DNA of 64,000 bases from Rhodococcus sp. ABRD24 (GTDB taxonomy: Bacteria; Actinomycetota; Actinomycetes; Mycobacteriales; Mycobacteriaceae). Numbering within the stretch: position 1 is the first letter of the stretch; each line of letters begins with the position of its first letter. The position numbers and the translations under genes were made by a program. A model generated the notes under the pieces. The model ran no database searches. It saw nothing but the letters and a program-made list of their open reading frames with translations, and was not told the DNA's origin. The stretch spans positions 1,178,001 through 1,242,000 of the forward strand of contig NZ_CP035319.1 in NCBI RefSeq assembly GCF_004328705.1, in the 5' to 3' direction. Shown piece by piece: positions 56,965 through 64,000 of this stretch.

Positions 56965-57954
56965 GTGTCGGTGATGGGATCCAGAACGCTACGACTGCTC
57001 GCCGCAGGAGTCGGCGCGGCAGGACTCGTGGCCGGGGTCGCAGCCTTGGCCGCGTTCAAATCCGGCGCCTCCAACAATCTGGTGATCGTGCTCGCGTCGT
57101 TCGCACCGCTGCTGTTGCTCGCGACGGTGGTCGGCGCGATCGTATCCGCCGTCGCCCGTCGGTGGCTGCTGCTCGCGGCCTCGGTTGTCGTTGTCGGCCT
57201 AGGCGCCTGGGCATACGGCCCGTTGTTCGTCGCTGGAGCGTCCGGCGAGCCGGCTGTGGACGCTAGCGGGCCGTCGATCCGGGTGATGCAGGCCAACATC
57301 ATGGTGGGGTCGGCCGATCCGGAGGCGCTGGTGCAGACGGTGCGGGAGCGCGGCATCGATGTACTGACGATTCAGGAACTGACCGACCCGTCCGTCGAGG
57401 CGCTACGCGCAGCCGGACTCGAGAAACTGCTGCCCCATCAGTTTCTCGCGCCCTACGCGACCGGTGGTGGTGGCGGCGGCATCTACAGCAGGCTGCCGTT
57501 GGCGAACGGTAGTCGGGTCGACGGGATGGCGCTCACCAATCTGGTGACCGAGGTCGACGCCGGGCTGGCGAGGCCGGTGATCGTGTACGACGTGCATCCA
57601 GTTCCCGCGTACATCGCTCCGGCAGCGCACTGGACCGAGGATTTCGATCGGCTACGCGACGCCCTCGACTCGACCGCCGGAAGCGACAACGTCATCGTCA
57701 GCGGCGACTTCAATGCGACCTACTCGCACAGCAAGTTCCGCGACCTGCGCCGCGGCGGATACGTCGACGCCGCCGATCAATTGGGCGCTGGAATTCTGCC
57801 GACGTATCCCACCGACAAGCGTTACCCCGCCGTCGTCGGAATCGATCACATTCTCACGAAGGGTGCCGCTGCGACATCGCTCGAGCGCATCGCCATCGTC
57901 GGCTCGGACCACCACGGCCTCATCGCGGACGTGCAGTTGAGCAACGGGTCCTGA
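56965..57954 (+). CDS. Membrane-anchored endonuclease/exonuclease/phosphatase (EEP) family protein
   Basis: A 329-residue protein starting at GTG 56965 (ATG 56974 is an alternative). Three hydrophobic helices occupy residues 5-95. The catalytic EEP domain has QANIMVGSAD, the acidic residue in LTIQELTD, GDFNATYSHSKFRDL, GIDHILTK and the final GSDHHGLIADV. These are the metal and catalytic residues of the fold. Members act on nucleic acids, phosphoinositides or sphingolipids; the exported location suggests a surface phosphodiesterase. It begins 108 bases after the cre-like operon and is not clearly part of it. Confidence 0.85.
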   Translation: MSVMGSRTLRLLAAGVGAAGLVAGVAALAAFKSGASNNLVIVLASFAPLLLLATVVGAIVSAVARRWLLLAASVVVVGLGAWAYGPLFVAGASGEPAVDASGPSIRVMQANIMVGSADPEALVQTVRERGIDVLTIQELTDPSVEALRAAGLEKLLPHQFLAPYATGGGGGGIYSRLPLANGSRVDGMALTNLVTEVDAGLARPVIVYDVHPVPAYIAPAAHWTEDFDRLRDALDSTAGSDNVIVSGDFNATYSHSKFRDLRRGGYVDAADQLGAGILPTYPTDKRYPAVVGIDHILTKGAAATSLERIAIVGSDHHGLIADVQLSNGS

Positions 57955-58492
57955 CGCGGCCACCGATTCGCAGGACCGTGCGGGTTCCTCGTAGTTGTCT
58001 CGGGCCCGATCGTCACGCTTTCCTTCGTCACGACGTCAACAAGCCGACACGTCATGCCCGGAGGGAACCAGCCCCACCAGTCCGTAATGCGGGCAACGAC
58101 TCTCTCCGCGGTGCTGGGCCGCAGGTAGGAAAACTGCTCCGGCTCCCCGAATCTCCTCCGACACCACATGTTTTGCCGACGGCGACGCAGCGTGAGGTAG
58201 TCCCGCACATACAGGCCCACGAGCCGGACAGTCGAGTGACTCGGGAGGCATCGCAGGGCTGCGCGCAAAGAAATCACGCATCTTGCGCTGGGAACGCGGG
58301 ACACGCAGACGGAAGTCACCCACGGTGCACCGGCCGGTTGAACTCGTCGACCGGCGATTCGACCACGGCTCCGAAGGAACGCCAAGCAACCGCCGATTCG
58401 GCTCATCTTCGACCTCATCGGTCTCGGCGTACTGATCCAGATCCCACTGGTGTCAGATGCCAGGCCACCTTCCCGCCTAACACACTGCAGAA
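57955..58492. other. Degenerate non-coding or fossil coding stretch
   Basis: No gene here is supported with confidence. The minus strand stays open from 58892 to 57846, and its translation near 57965-58220 has protein-like composition (for example VARITDWWGWFPPGMTCRLV, with G/C-rich third positions). It then runs antisense through the end of the EEP gene. I read this as the remains of one or two genes joined by deletions, or a fast-evolving hypothetical gene. Confidence 0.4.
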
Positions 58493-58892
58493 CCACGTCG
58501 GCTATGTCACAACCGGATTCGGGCCGCGCCGCTTCGGCATGATGCCGCAGGTCCGGGACGGTGCCCTTCGCGACGGCCATCACGATCATTCGCGGGAGAT
58601 CGAGGTTGCTGATGCCCGGGTACTTCTCGACGGCCTCCCGGATCTGGTCCGGGATCTGCATCTGCCCGCGTCGGTGTTCGTCGATCAGCGCGTCCCGCTC
58701 GTACTCGCTGATCAGTTCCGCCGCGAACCGCGCCTGTGGAGATGCGAGCCTGTCGCGACCGACACGAAGGAAGACCTCGTCCTCGAACTCGCTGGCCCGA
58801 GTCGACATCGCCCGACCCGCCGTTCGCTCGTTCCACACGTTCCGGGTCAGGGTGCTTCTCGAGATGCCCAACTCGGTGGCGGTCGCCCGCAA
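58493..58892 (-). pseudogene. Fragment of a hydrophilic helical protein gene, probably remnant
   Basis: About 133 codons from a TTG at 58892 look coding: ISRSTLTRNVWNERTAG, FEDEVFLRVGRDRLASPQ, ELISEYERDALIDEHRRG and IPDQIREAVEKYPGISNLDL. In-frame protein-like codons continue a few residues upstream of the TTG and then end, as if the 5' part was lost at about 58910. Downstream the frame loses protein character. A DNA-binding or plasmid-type protein is possible from the HTH-like start, but I do not recognise the family. Confidence 0.4.
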
Positions 58893-58910
58893 CGGCGACG
58901 TGCCCGCTGG

Positions 58911-59119
58911 ACGGTGGGCCGGGCGCGCACATCTACTTCGCGTTGTCCGCTGACCAGGCGGCGGGGGTTAACGCATGGATCGACCCGGAGACGGGCGGCC
59001 TGATCGTTGATGCCGAGACCTTGACGTTCACGGGAGATGTCGAGGTTCGGATCGACTCTGAGACTGTGCCCAGCGAAAACGACACGTCCCGCGCGGGGGC
59101 GGGGGGAGGGAACCGACGG
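58911..59119 (+). pseudogene. N-terminally truncated small hypothetical gene
   Basis: The frame reads ALSADQAAGVNAWIDPETGG and continues through EVRIDSETVPSEN with good composition, but it has no start codon of its own. Upstream it enters a reading antisense to the fragment on the other strand. The join at about 58910 looks like a deletion boundary shared by both fragments. The frame continues without a stop into the next ORF. Confidence 0.35.
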
Positions 59120-59452
59120 ATGACGAGCGAGATGCAGACCGTGGAGATCGAGTGGACCGAGGTGTCACACCACCGGGTGGCAGTGAACGTGGCTCCGGGC
59201 CTGGGCCTCGATTGTGTGGACCTGAGCGACGCGCTCGCTGCCCCGTTCGACGCGGGGTTCACCGGTGTCGAGCGGGAGGGGATCGCGGTCCGTCCTGTCG
59301 AGCACGATGCGGCTGCCCCGAGGTTAGGCCCGATCGGATGCGGGTGGGACCGGCCCGAAGTCGCCGGGCCGGTCCCGTTCGTCAGTGTGGTCGATAGCGT
59401 CGGCGCAGCACGGTTCGGCCTTCGCACCCACGGTGGATTTGAGGGCCTTTAG
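59120..59452 (+). CDS. Small hypothetical protein in the decayed region
   Basis: A 110-residue ORF with its own ATG behind GGGGGGAGGG (59101-59110). The first 50 residues (TVEIEWTEVSHHRVAVNVAP, then DLSDALAAPFDAG) look like a genuine domain of the type found on actinobacterial mobile elements. The end is Gly- and Arg-rich and less convincing. Function unknown. Confidence 0.45.
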   Translation: MTSEMQTVEIEWTEVSHHRVAVNVAPGLGLDCVDLSDALAAPFDAGFTGVEREGIAVRPVEHDAAAPRLGPIGCGWDRPEVAGPVPFVSVVDSVGAARFGLRTHGGFEGL

Positions 59453-59560
59453 TGGCTGAGCTGGGAGGATCCCGGGTCCGAGGTGTCGCATTCAGGTTCG
59501 GGAACGCCTTGTGGGTGAGATGATGGTGTCGTAAGGGGCAGGTGACAGGAGGGGGTAGCG

Positions 59561-59932
59561 GTGTGGGTACGTCGCGTGGTGGCGGGGTTCGCAGGGGTGG
59601 GACTTGCTCTTGCAGTTGGAGGTTGCGGTAGCGGAGGTGATGCAGGCTCGGGGACAACGGATATCGCGGCGGTGGTGGCAACCGTGCCTCGTCCCGACCG
59701 GGTCGTGGTACATCAGCCGGGGTTCGTCGATATCGGCTTCCCGGCTGATGAGGTTCCTGTGTGGCCCGGACCCGACCCTTACGAGTTCCTTGGGCCCAGT
59801 CCACCGTCGGGCTCGAGCGGCGAGATCACTGGAGAGCAAGCTGAAGCCGTGTACGCGGCGGCACTCGATAATCCAGGCGAGCTTTGGAATGTCAGAGGCA
59901 TTGTGTGGTGGCTGGTTGTCGATCCTCTTTAG
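59561..59932 (+). CDS. Small putative lipoprotein
   Basis: A 123-residue protein from GTG 59561 with GGAGGGGG upstream. The signal peptide RRVVAGFAGVGLALAVGGC ends in a lipobox with Cys22, followed by a Gly/Ser linker and a short domain (HQPGFVDIGFPADEVPVWP, QAEAVYAAALDNPGELWN). Surface attachment is likely. No family recognised. It lies antisense to the decayed 3' end of the DUF222 fragment, and its presence shows that the DUF222 gene has lost its C-terminal half. Confidence 0.65.
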   Translation: MWVRRVVAGFAGVGLALAVGGCGSGGDAGSGTTDIAAVVATVPRPDRVVVHQPGFVDIGFPADEVPVWPGPDPYEFLGPSPPSGSSGEITGEQAEAVYAAALDNPGELWNVRGIVWWLVVDPL

Positions 59933-59964
59933 GGAGGGCTCCACGTAGGATTCGACCCTCACAC

Positions 59965-60544
59965 CCACGCTGGGTGTGGGCGATTTCTCATGTCGTGACC
60001 TGGGGTGATGGCATGTCCCGTCAGGTGACGGGATGAGAGCCGCCGCTTTGGTGTGGATGGTGTGCTCGAGCTCGGTGGGATGGGTGGTTTCTGGGGCGGT
60101 GTGAGGGGCTCCTGCGGACTCGCCCGCCACGATCTCCGCCTCCAACAAAACCACCGTCTCCGCCGACAACCCCGTCGTCTCACAATGAATCCGCCACACC
60201 CGCGCATAATCGACATCCCCCGCCAGGAACGCCGCCCGCGTCACCGGCAGACGTAACCGCAGATCCACCCCCAGATCACAGAAATGCGACGCCATCGTGT
60301 GCGAACACCCCAACCGCGTCGACACCTCCGCGATCGCCTCGTTACCGCAGTCACGCACATCCCCACCCCGCAACCGCACGTCCCGCTCGAGCGCCGACAA
60401 CGTCAACTCACCCGCCAACAACACCTTCCGCGCCGCACACACGTTCTCCACCCGCGCCAACACAGACAACTCCACGAACCGTGCCGCGTCCCCCACGACC
60501 GCGTCCGTCAGCGCCTCACCGACCCCACCCCCGATATCGAACAT
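59965..60544 (-). pseudogene. Truncated DUF222 / 13E12-repeat-type HNH endonuclease gene
   Basis: About 190 codons from ATG 60544 show the DUF222 N-terminus: ENVCAARKVLLAGELTLSAL, LGCSHTMASHFCDLGVDLRL, LAGDVDYARVWRIHCETTGL and LLEAEIVAGES. Intact members run to 400-500 residues and end in an HNH nuclease domain, which is absent here. The frame beyond about 59965 is antisense to a lipoprotein gene. A LexA box overlaps the start codon, in keeping with SOS control of this family in mycobacteria. Confidence 0.75.
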
Positions 60545-60552
60545 AGTTTCGA
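60537..60552 (-). promoter_or_regulatory. LexA (SOS) box overlapping the DUF222 gene start
   Basis: TCGAACATAGTTTCGA is base-for-base the same 16-mer as the imuA' box. It includes the ATG (complement of 60542-60544). A further half-site TATCGAAC follows at 60556-60563. LexA bound here would block initiation directly. Confidence 0.75.
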
Positions 60553-60758
60553 TTCTATCGAACCCCACCGACAAACACGGACGGAATCGAGAAGGTCATT
60601 CCAGACGCGCGGCCGTCAGAGCGGCTTCGCGAGGCACACACTGAGCGACAGCCCCTCTCAAAGCCCGTAGTTACGCAGACATCTCAGTTTCAGCCCGCGT
60701 CGTTGAGCATCCGAGAGTAGCCGCGGACATTTGCGTCCTGATACTGACCACGCTGCCG

Positions 60759-61274
60759 GTGATCGTGTTGTTGGGCCTCTACTACCGGTGGCCTCTGGTC
60801 GGAGGCGATGCGGACTATGACCGCAAGCTGTTCATCGCGGCGCCGATGCTCCTGATACTTGGTGCTGCTGCACTGTTCTGGATTCATCGAGCGTTGCCGT
60901 ACGTCCGCGGTAGGGAAGGTTGGTCGTGGTGGGGTCTTCCAGCCCCCCCCGGTGTCGTCGTCACAGCAGCTTTTGTTGCCCTGGCGCTTCCGCCAGCCGG
61001 TTTCGACGAAGCCCGCCCTCGGCTCGAGGAAATCGCGCTCGAGATCATCGCTGCTCCAGGGAGCACACGGAGCGGTCTGGACGTCGGCGGGATCGATATC
61101 AGCCGAGTCGAACAGCGCAGCGGCGGAGCCGTGTACTTCATAGAATCCGATACCTCGTTCGGGACGACACACGGATGGATCTACTCGCCGACCGGAAACC
61201 CGGGTGAGCAGCGGAACTTCATATCGCTCAGGCACATCGACGGTTCCTGGTACGAATTCGAGTACGCAACATGA
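60759..61274 (+). CDS. Hypothetical membrane protein, N-terminus possibly truncated
   Basis: From GTG 60759 the ORF gives 171 residues with a hydrophobic segment (RKLFIAAPMLLILGAAALFW) and a third helix (GVVVTAAFVALALPPAG), then a soluble C-terminal domain with GGIDISRVEQRSGG. The frame is open upstream to 60645 and encodes ICVLILTTLPVIVLLGLYY, so the GTG cuts a membrane helix in two. No start codon exists in the upstream open part. Either the 5' end was lost or a start codon has mutated. No family recognised. Confidence 0.5.
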   Translation: MIVLLGLYYRWPLVGGDADYDRKLFIAAPMLLILGAAALFWIHRALPYVRGREGWSWWGLPAPPGVVVTAAFVALALPPAGFDEARPRLEEIALEIIAAPGSTRSGLDVGGIDISRVEQRSGGAVYFIESDTSFGTTHGWIYSPTGNPGEQRNFISLRHIDGSWYEFEYAT

Positions 61275-61341
61275 GTGCAGATCACCGCAAAGTCCATTCG
61301 GACAGCGCCCTGTGCATCGATCACCGACTGGACCGAAAGAG

Positions 61342-61659
61342 CTACGGCAGGTCGCGTTGCGCCAACCGAACATTCCCGATCGGAATGACACCGGGAAGGT
61401 AGTGGTGGCCCTCCGGCGACAGAACCAGGTCGGCAGCATCGACGCCGTGGACCTCCCAGACATCCACGGGGCCACCGGTGCTGTTCATCCGCACAAACCA
61501 ATCACGCTCGAACTCGTCGGCAGCCAGGAAGCAGCCTTCCTGTTCCGGTAGACGACTGCCTGCAATACCGGGCGCAGCACCCATGCGGCGCCAGTCCAAG
61601 CCGAATCGCTGAATCGACGTTCGGTTCAGTGCCGAAGTGACGTGGTAGCGGACGGGCAT
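61342..61659 (-). CDS. Conserved-looking small hypothetical protein
   Basis: A 105-residue protein from ATG 61659 with a well-composed sequence: YHVTSALNRTSIQRFGLDW, RRMGAAPGIAGS, PEQEGCFLAADEFERDWFVR and SPEGHHYLPGVIPIGNVRL. The YHVTS start and compact size recall small ADP-ribosyltransferase-like folds, but this is only a resemblance in pattern. It stands alone between the membrane protein gene and mhpB. An in-frame extension to 61734 is less likely. Confidence 0.6.
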   Translation of the reverse strand: MPVRYHVTSALNRTSIQRFGLDWRRMGAAPGIAGSRLPEQEGCFLAADEFERDWFVRMNSTGGPVDVWEVHGVDAADLVLSPEGHHYLPGVIPIGNVRLAQRDLP

Positions 61660-61825
61660 ATGCTCACAGTAACAAGCCTGAACACTGGCCAAGCGTGACG
61701 CCAGGTTCTTCTCGATCTGCCGGTGCACCCACATTGTTCGTTTGCCGCCGGCCCGAGAAGCCGGCGAGGCTCCGGCATCATCGATCGACCGTTCCGCCGT
61801 CGGCGCCGGAGCCGCTGCCGAACCT

Positions 61826-62758
61826 CTACCGCGCCGTGGTCACCGCAAATCCCGCGACCCATTCGGGAATGGGCCGGTAGTAACGCAACCGCACCTCGTA
61901 CGAACCCGAGGCCGCGAGTGCCGCATACGCAGCGATCCATGTCCGCACCTCGTGCGACGAACCGCCGGCCTGCTCCTCGAAGAACTCGTTGGTCCAGCCG
62001 TCGAACACCTCGAGATCGCCTGCGGCGACGATGTCGAGAACATCGTTGTCCCACTCCGGGTTCAGCGGTTTACGCGTGGAAGTTCCTGCAGCCAGGTCGA
62101 TTCCGGACTGCACGACGCGCTGCTCACCCCGAGCGCGCTGCTCGGGCGTGGGCGGATTACCGAGAATCAGCGCCTCCGCGACCCGCGGCGGGGCACCCGC
62201 GAGGATCGGTACCGGCGGATCGTGCGACAGACCGCCTGACGCCAGGAACAGCACACGCTTGTCGAGTAGCCTCGCCGCCTCGCCGAGCGCCTTGCCGAAC
62301 TGGCGGATCCGGCGCACCGGACCGAGTGGCGCCGCAACGCCGTTGATGAATACCGGCACCACTGGGACCGACCGGATTCCGCCGAACAGCATCTCGAGCG
62401 GCTGCACGAACCCGTGATCGACCACCATGCGAGCCGAGATCGTCAGATCGATGTCACGCTCGAGCACGCCCTCTGCCATCGCATTGGCCGACTCCGCGTC
62501 GACCAGAATCTCCCCCTCGGCGGATCCGAAGTCGCCCACCGCGATCGCGCCCGTCGCAATCGCGAACGGGGGCATCTTCTCGTAGAAGAAGCCGTTGTAG
62601 TGATCCGGCGCGAACAGCACGACGATCTCGGGATCGAACTCCTCGATGAATGTGCGGGCCCCGGCGACGGCGTGATCGACCTCGTCGAGCACCTCCTGGT
62701 CCGGATCGTTGAGCCCGATCAACGGTGAATGGGACAGCGCAACCAGCGCTACTGTCAT
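61826..62758 (-). CDS. mhpB: 2,3-Dihydroxyphenylpropionate 1,2-dioxygenase (extradiol ring cleavage)
   Basis: A 310-residue class III (LigB-type) extradiol dioxygenase. LSHSPLIGLNDPDQEVLDEV opens the protein, FAPDHYNGFFYE follows, catalytic His115 is in VDHGFVQPLE and His179 in SGGLSHDPP, the same numbering as the catalytic pair in E. coli MhpB. The C-terminus ends YYRPIPEWVAGF. It opens the ring of 2,3-dihydroxyphenylpropionate, giving the substrate of an MhpC-type hydrolase; such a hydrolase is encoded at 43.2 kb. It is preceded by an iclR gene on the same strand 61 bases upstream. Confidence 0.93.
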   Translation of the reverse strand: MTVALVALSHSPLIGLNDPDQEVLDEVDHAVAGARTFIEEFDPEIVVLFAPDHYNGFFYEKMPPFAIATGAIAVGDFGSAEGEILVDAESANAMAEGVLERDIDLTISARMVVDHGFVQPLEMLFGGIRSVPVVPVFINGVAAPLGPVRRIRQFGKALGEAARLLDKRVLFLASGGLSHDPPVPILAGAPPRVAEALILGNPPTPEQRARGEQRVVQSGIDLAAGTSTRKPLNPEWDNDVLDIVAAGDLEVFDGWTNEFFEEQAGGSSHEVRTWIAAYAALAASGSYEVRLRYYRPIPEWVAGFAVTTAR

Positions 62759-62819
62759 GAAAGACTCCTTCGCCTGAATCCGTTTCCGGCAACATTCGTT
62801 CCGGGAAGTTGTGACGGCG

Positions 62820-63626
62820 TTACGACGCGAGTGCGCTGTGCGCGGCGCACAGCGCCCGCGATGCGGCCAGGCTCACCCTGCGCAGCGCGGGCTCGACACT
62901 CGCCGGGGAGAAGCTCGACACGGGGCCCGACACCGAGAAAGCTGCTGCCACACGCAAACCCGGCCCCGCGACCGCCCCGCCGATGCAGACCAGACCGTCG
63001 CGGGTCTCCTCGCGGTCGAACGCCACCCCGGTCCGACGGACCTGGCCGAGTTCGGCACGCAGCCGGACCGCGTCCGTCACAGTGCGTTCGGTGCGGGCGA
63101 CGAGGTCCCGGCCGAGCAGACCTTCGATGTCTTCGTTCGAGTACGCAAGCAACGCCTTGCCGACCGCGGTGCAGTGGGCCGGCGAACGTCCACCCACACG
63201 CGACGGCGATGCGACGTGCCGGTGCCCGTAGAGCTTGTTGATATAGAGCACATCCGGCCCGTGGAGCACCGCGAGATGGACGGTCTGCCGCGTCGCCTCG
63301 TACAGGTCCGCGAGATACGGTGTAAGGACGTCGCGAATCACCGAGTGGTGCGGCGCGTAGACCCGCTCGCCGAGGTTGTGCAGTTCTGCCCCGAGCCGGT
63401 AGTCGCTGCCGACCCGCTCGACGGCGTGGTTGCGCTCGAGCATCCCGAGAATGCGGTGCGCGGTGGACTTACTCAACCCCGAGCGGCGGGCCAGCTCGCT
63501 GACCCCGACGCCCGAATGCGCTTCACGGCCGAAGCTGGTGAGCAGGCTCATCGCTTTGTCAACGGCCGCACGCCCGTCACGCGCCGAGCTCGAATGCGAC
63601 AGATCGGTCAGCTCCTGCACATCCAT
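62820..63626 (-). CDS. IclR-family regulator (MhpR/HppR-like by context)
   Basis: A 268-residue IclR protein. Winged helix: VGVSELARRSGLSKSTAHRILGMLE. Effector domain: QTVHLAVLHGPDVLYINKLYG, SPAHCTAVGKALLAYS and DGLVCIGGAVAGPG. It is the first gene of an iclR-mhpB unit and is divergent from the XRE regulator gene. IclR-type MhpR activates mhp genes in E. coli, which supports a role in phenylpropionoid control here. Confidence 0.88.
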   Translation of the reverse strand: MDVQELTDLSHSSSARDGRAAVDKAMSLLTSFGREAHSGVGVSELARRSGLSKSTAHRILGMLERNHAVERVGSDYRLGAELHNLGERVYAPHHSVIRDVLTPYLADLYEATRQTVHLAVLHGPDVLYINKLYGHRHVASPSRVGGRSPAHCTAVGKALLAYSNEDIEGLLGRDLVARTERTVTDAVRLRAELGQVRRTGVAFDREETRDGLVCIGGAVAGPGLRVAAAFSVSGPVSSFSPASVEPALRRVSLAASRALCAAHSALAS

Positions 63627-63817
63627 CGGTCCCTACCCATTCACTTCCGGAAACGGCCATCCCAGACGCAGCGCGTCGACGCGATCGAGTCTGCCCACCG
63701 GCCGTTTATATGTCAAGATGGACGATAGTTATATTAAAAGTGACACCCATGCTCGCTCGGCTTTAATCATGCGAAGCAGTGAGCGCATTCCCGTGACGCT
63801 CGAGGAGAGGAGGTTCG
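63627..63817. promoter_or_regulatory. Divergent control region between iclR-mhpB and the XRE regulator
   Basis: 191 bases with an AT-rich core (about 63706-63740, including TTATAT and TATATTAAAA) separate the two divergent regulators. Promoters in both directions are expected. I cannot assign individual boxes with confidence. Confidence 0.4.
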
Positions 63818-64000
63818 ATGGACAGCAACGGCCTGATCGCACGCAACGTGCAGCGGTTCCGCGGCGAACGGCAAATGAGCATGGGCGAACTCGCCAAGCG
63901 CGCCAACCTGTCCAAGCAGACCCTCTCGAAGATCGAACAGGGCGTAGGCAATCCGACGGTGGAGACTATCGACGCGATCGCAGAGGCCCTCGACGTCCCA
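63818..64000 (+). CDS. XRE-family helix-turn-helix regulator (partial, C-terminus outside window)
   Basis: 61 residues are visible from ATG 63818, preceded by GAGGAGAGGAGG. They form a Cro/C1-type HTH: RNVQRFRGERQMSMGELAKR, then ANLSKQTLSKIEQGVGNPTV and DAIAEALDVP. A C-terminal cupin domain is common in proteins with this kind of N-terminus but lies outside. Target unknown. Confidence 0.85.
   Translation, partial: MDSNGLIARNVQRFRGERQMSMGELAKRANLSKQTLSKIEQGVGNPTVETIDAIAEALDVP

Noticed and set aside
59492..60544. Reading the DUF222 frame as a full 350-residue protein
   Set aside because: Beyond about 59965 the frame is antisense to a well-supported lipoprotein gene and has no HNH motif, so only the 5' part is genuine.

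Overview
The window is high-GC actinobacterial DNA. It most likely comes from a mycolic-acid-containing member of the Mycobacteriales close to Rhodococcus. The evidence is the mycobacteria-type gene set (imuA'/imuB/dnaE2, choD, guaB3, rsdA-sigD, whiB3, groEL1 with a His-rich tail), frequent GTG starts with GGAGG-type ribosome binding sites, and a large aromatic-catabolism block. From about 1.5 to 36.8 kb the order of recognisable genes follows what I recall of the Mycobacterium tuberculosis Rv3370c-Rv3418c region (dnaE2, acrA1, imuB, imuA', guaA, choD, guaB3, guaB2, DUF5319, rsdA, sigD, Rv3415c-like, whiB3, groEL1, groES), with lineage-specific insertions.

Region 1 (1-22 kb) holds: a CoA-disulfide-reductase/rhodanese gene cut by the window edge with a CsoR/CstR-like operator; dnaE2 and imuA'-imuB, each behind a LexA box; a serine hydrolase; an AraC regulator; a two-domain acyl-CoA reductase; a trimethylamine-monooxygenase-like FMO; a Ser/Thr kinase; and an EsrISR-like envelope-stress system (PspC membrane protein, PspC histidine kinase, LuxR-type response regulator). 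Region 2 (22-37 kb) is core metabolism and regulation: guaA, choD, guaB3, guaB2, sigD/rsdA, whiB3, a fasciclin lipoprotein-sigK-rskA module and groES-groEL1 behind a CIRCE element.

Region 3 (37-57 kb) is a catabolic block. A tightly coupled operon (39.7-46.9 kb) encodes a four-component Rieske dioxygenase, a C-C bond hydrolase, a cis-dihydrodiol-dehydrogenase-type SDR, an acyl-CoA ligase and a GNAT-like protein. It matches the Hca/Mhp phenylpropionate logic, but its ring-cleavage partner mhpB lies at 62 kb under a second IclR regulator. Between them, behind another IclR gene and a 33-codon ORF, lies a complete set of homologues of the Corynebacterium cresol (cre) pathway: phosphorylate a phenol, oxidise the aryl phosphate with a P450, remove the phosphate, oxidise to the acid. 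The remarkable point is that the P450 (CreJ-like) and the ATP-grasp phosphorylating domain (CreH-like) form a single 789-residue protein. The His-swivel partner (CreI-like), SDR, ferredoxin, ferredoxin reductase, HD phosphohydrolase and aldehyde dehydrogenase follow.

Region 4 (57-64 kb) has an endonuclease/exonuclease/phosphatase-family protein, then a decayed stretch with gene fragments, including a truncated DUF222/13E12-type gene whose start codon is overlapped by a LexA box identical to that of imuA'. The window ends with iclR-mhpB and the beginning of an XRE-type regulator. No rRNA, tRNA, CRISPR array or intact insertion sequence was seen.
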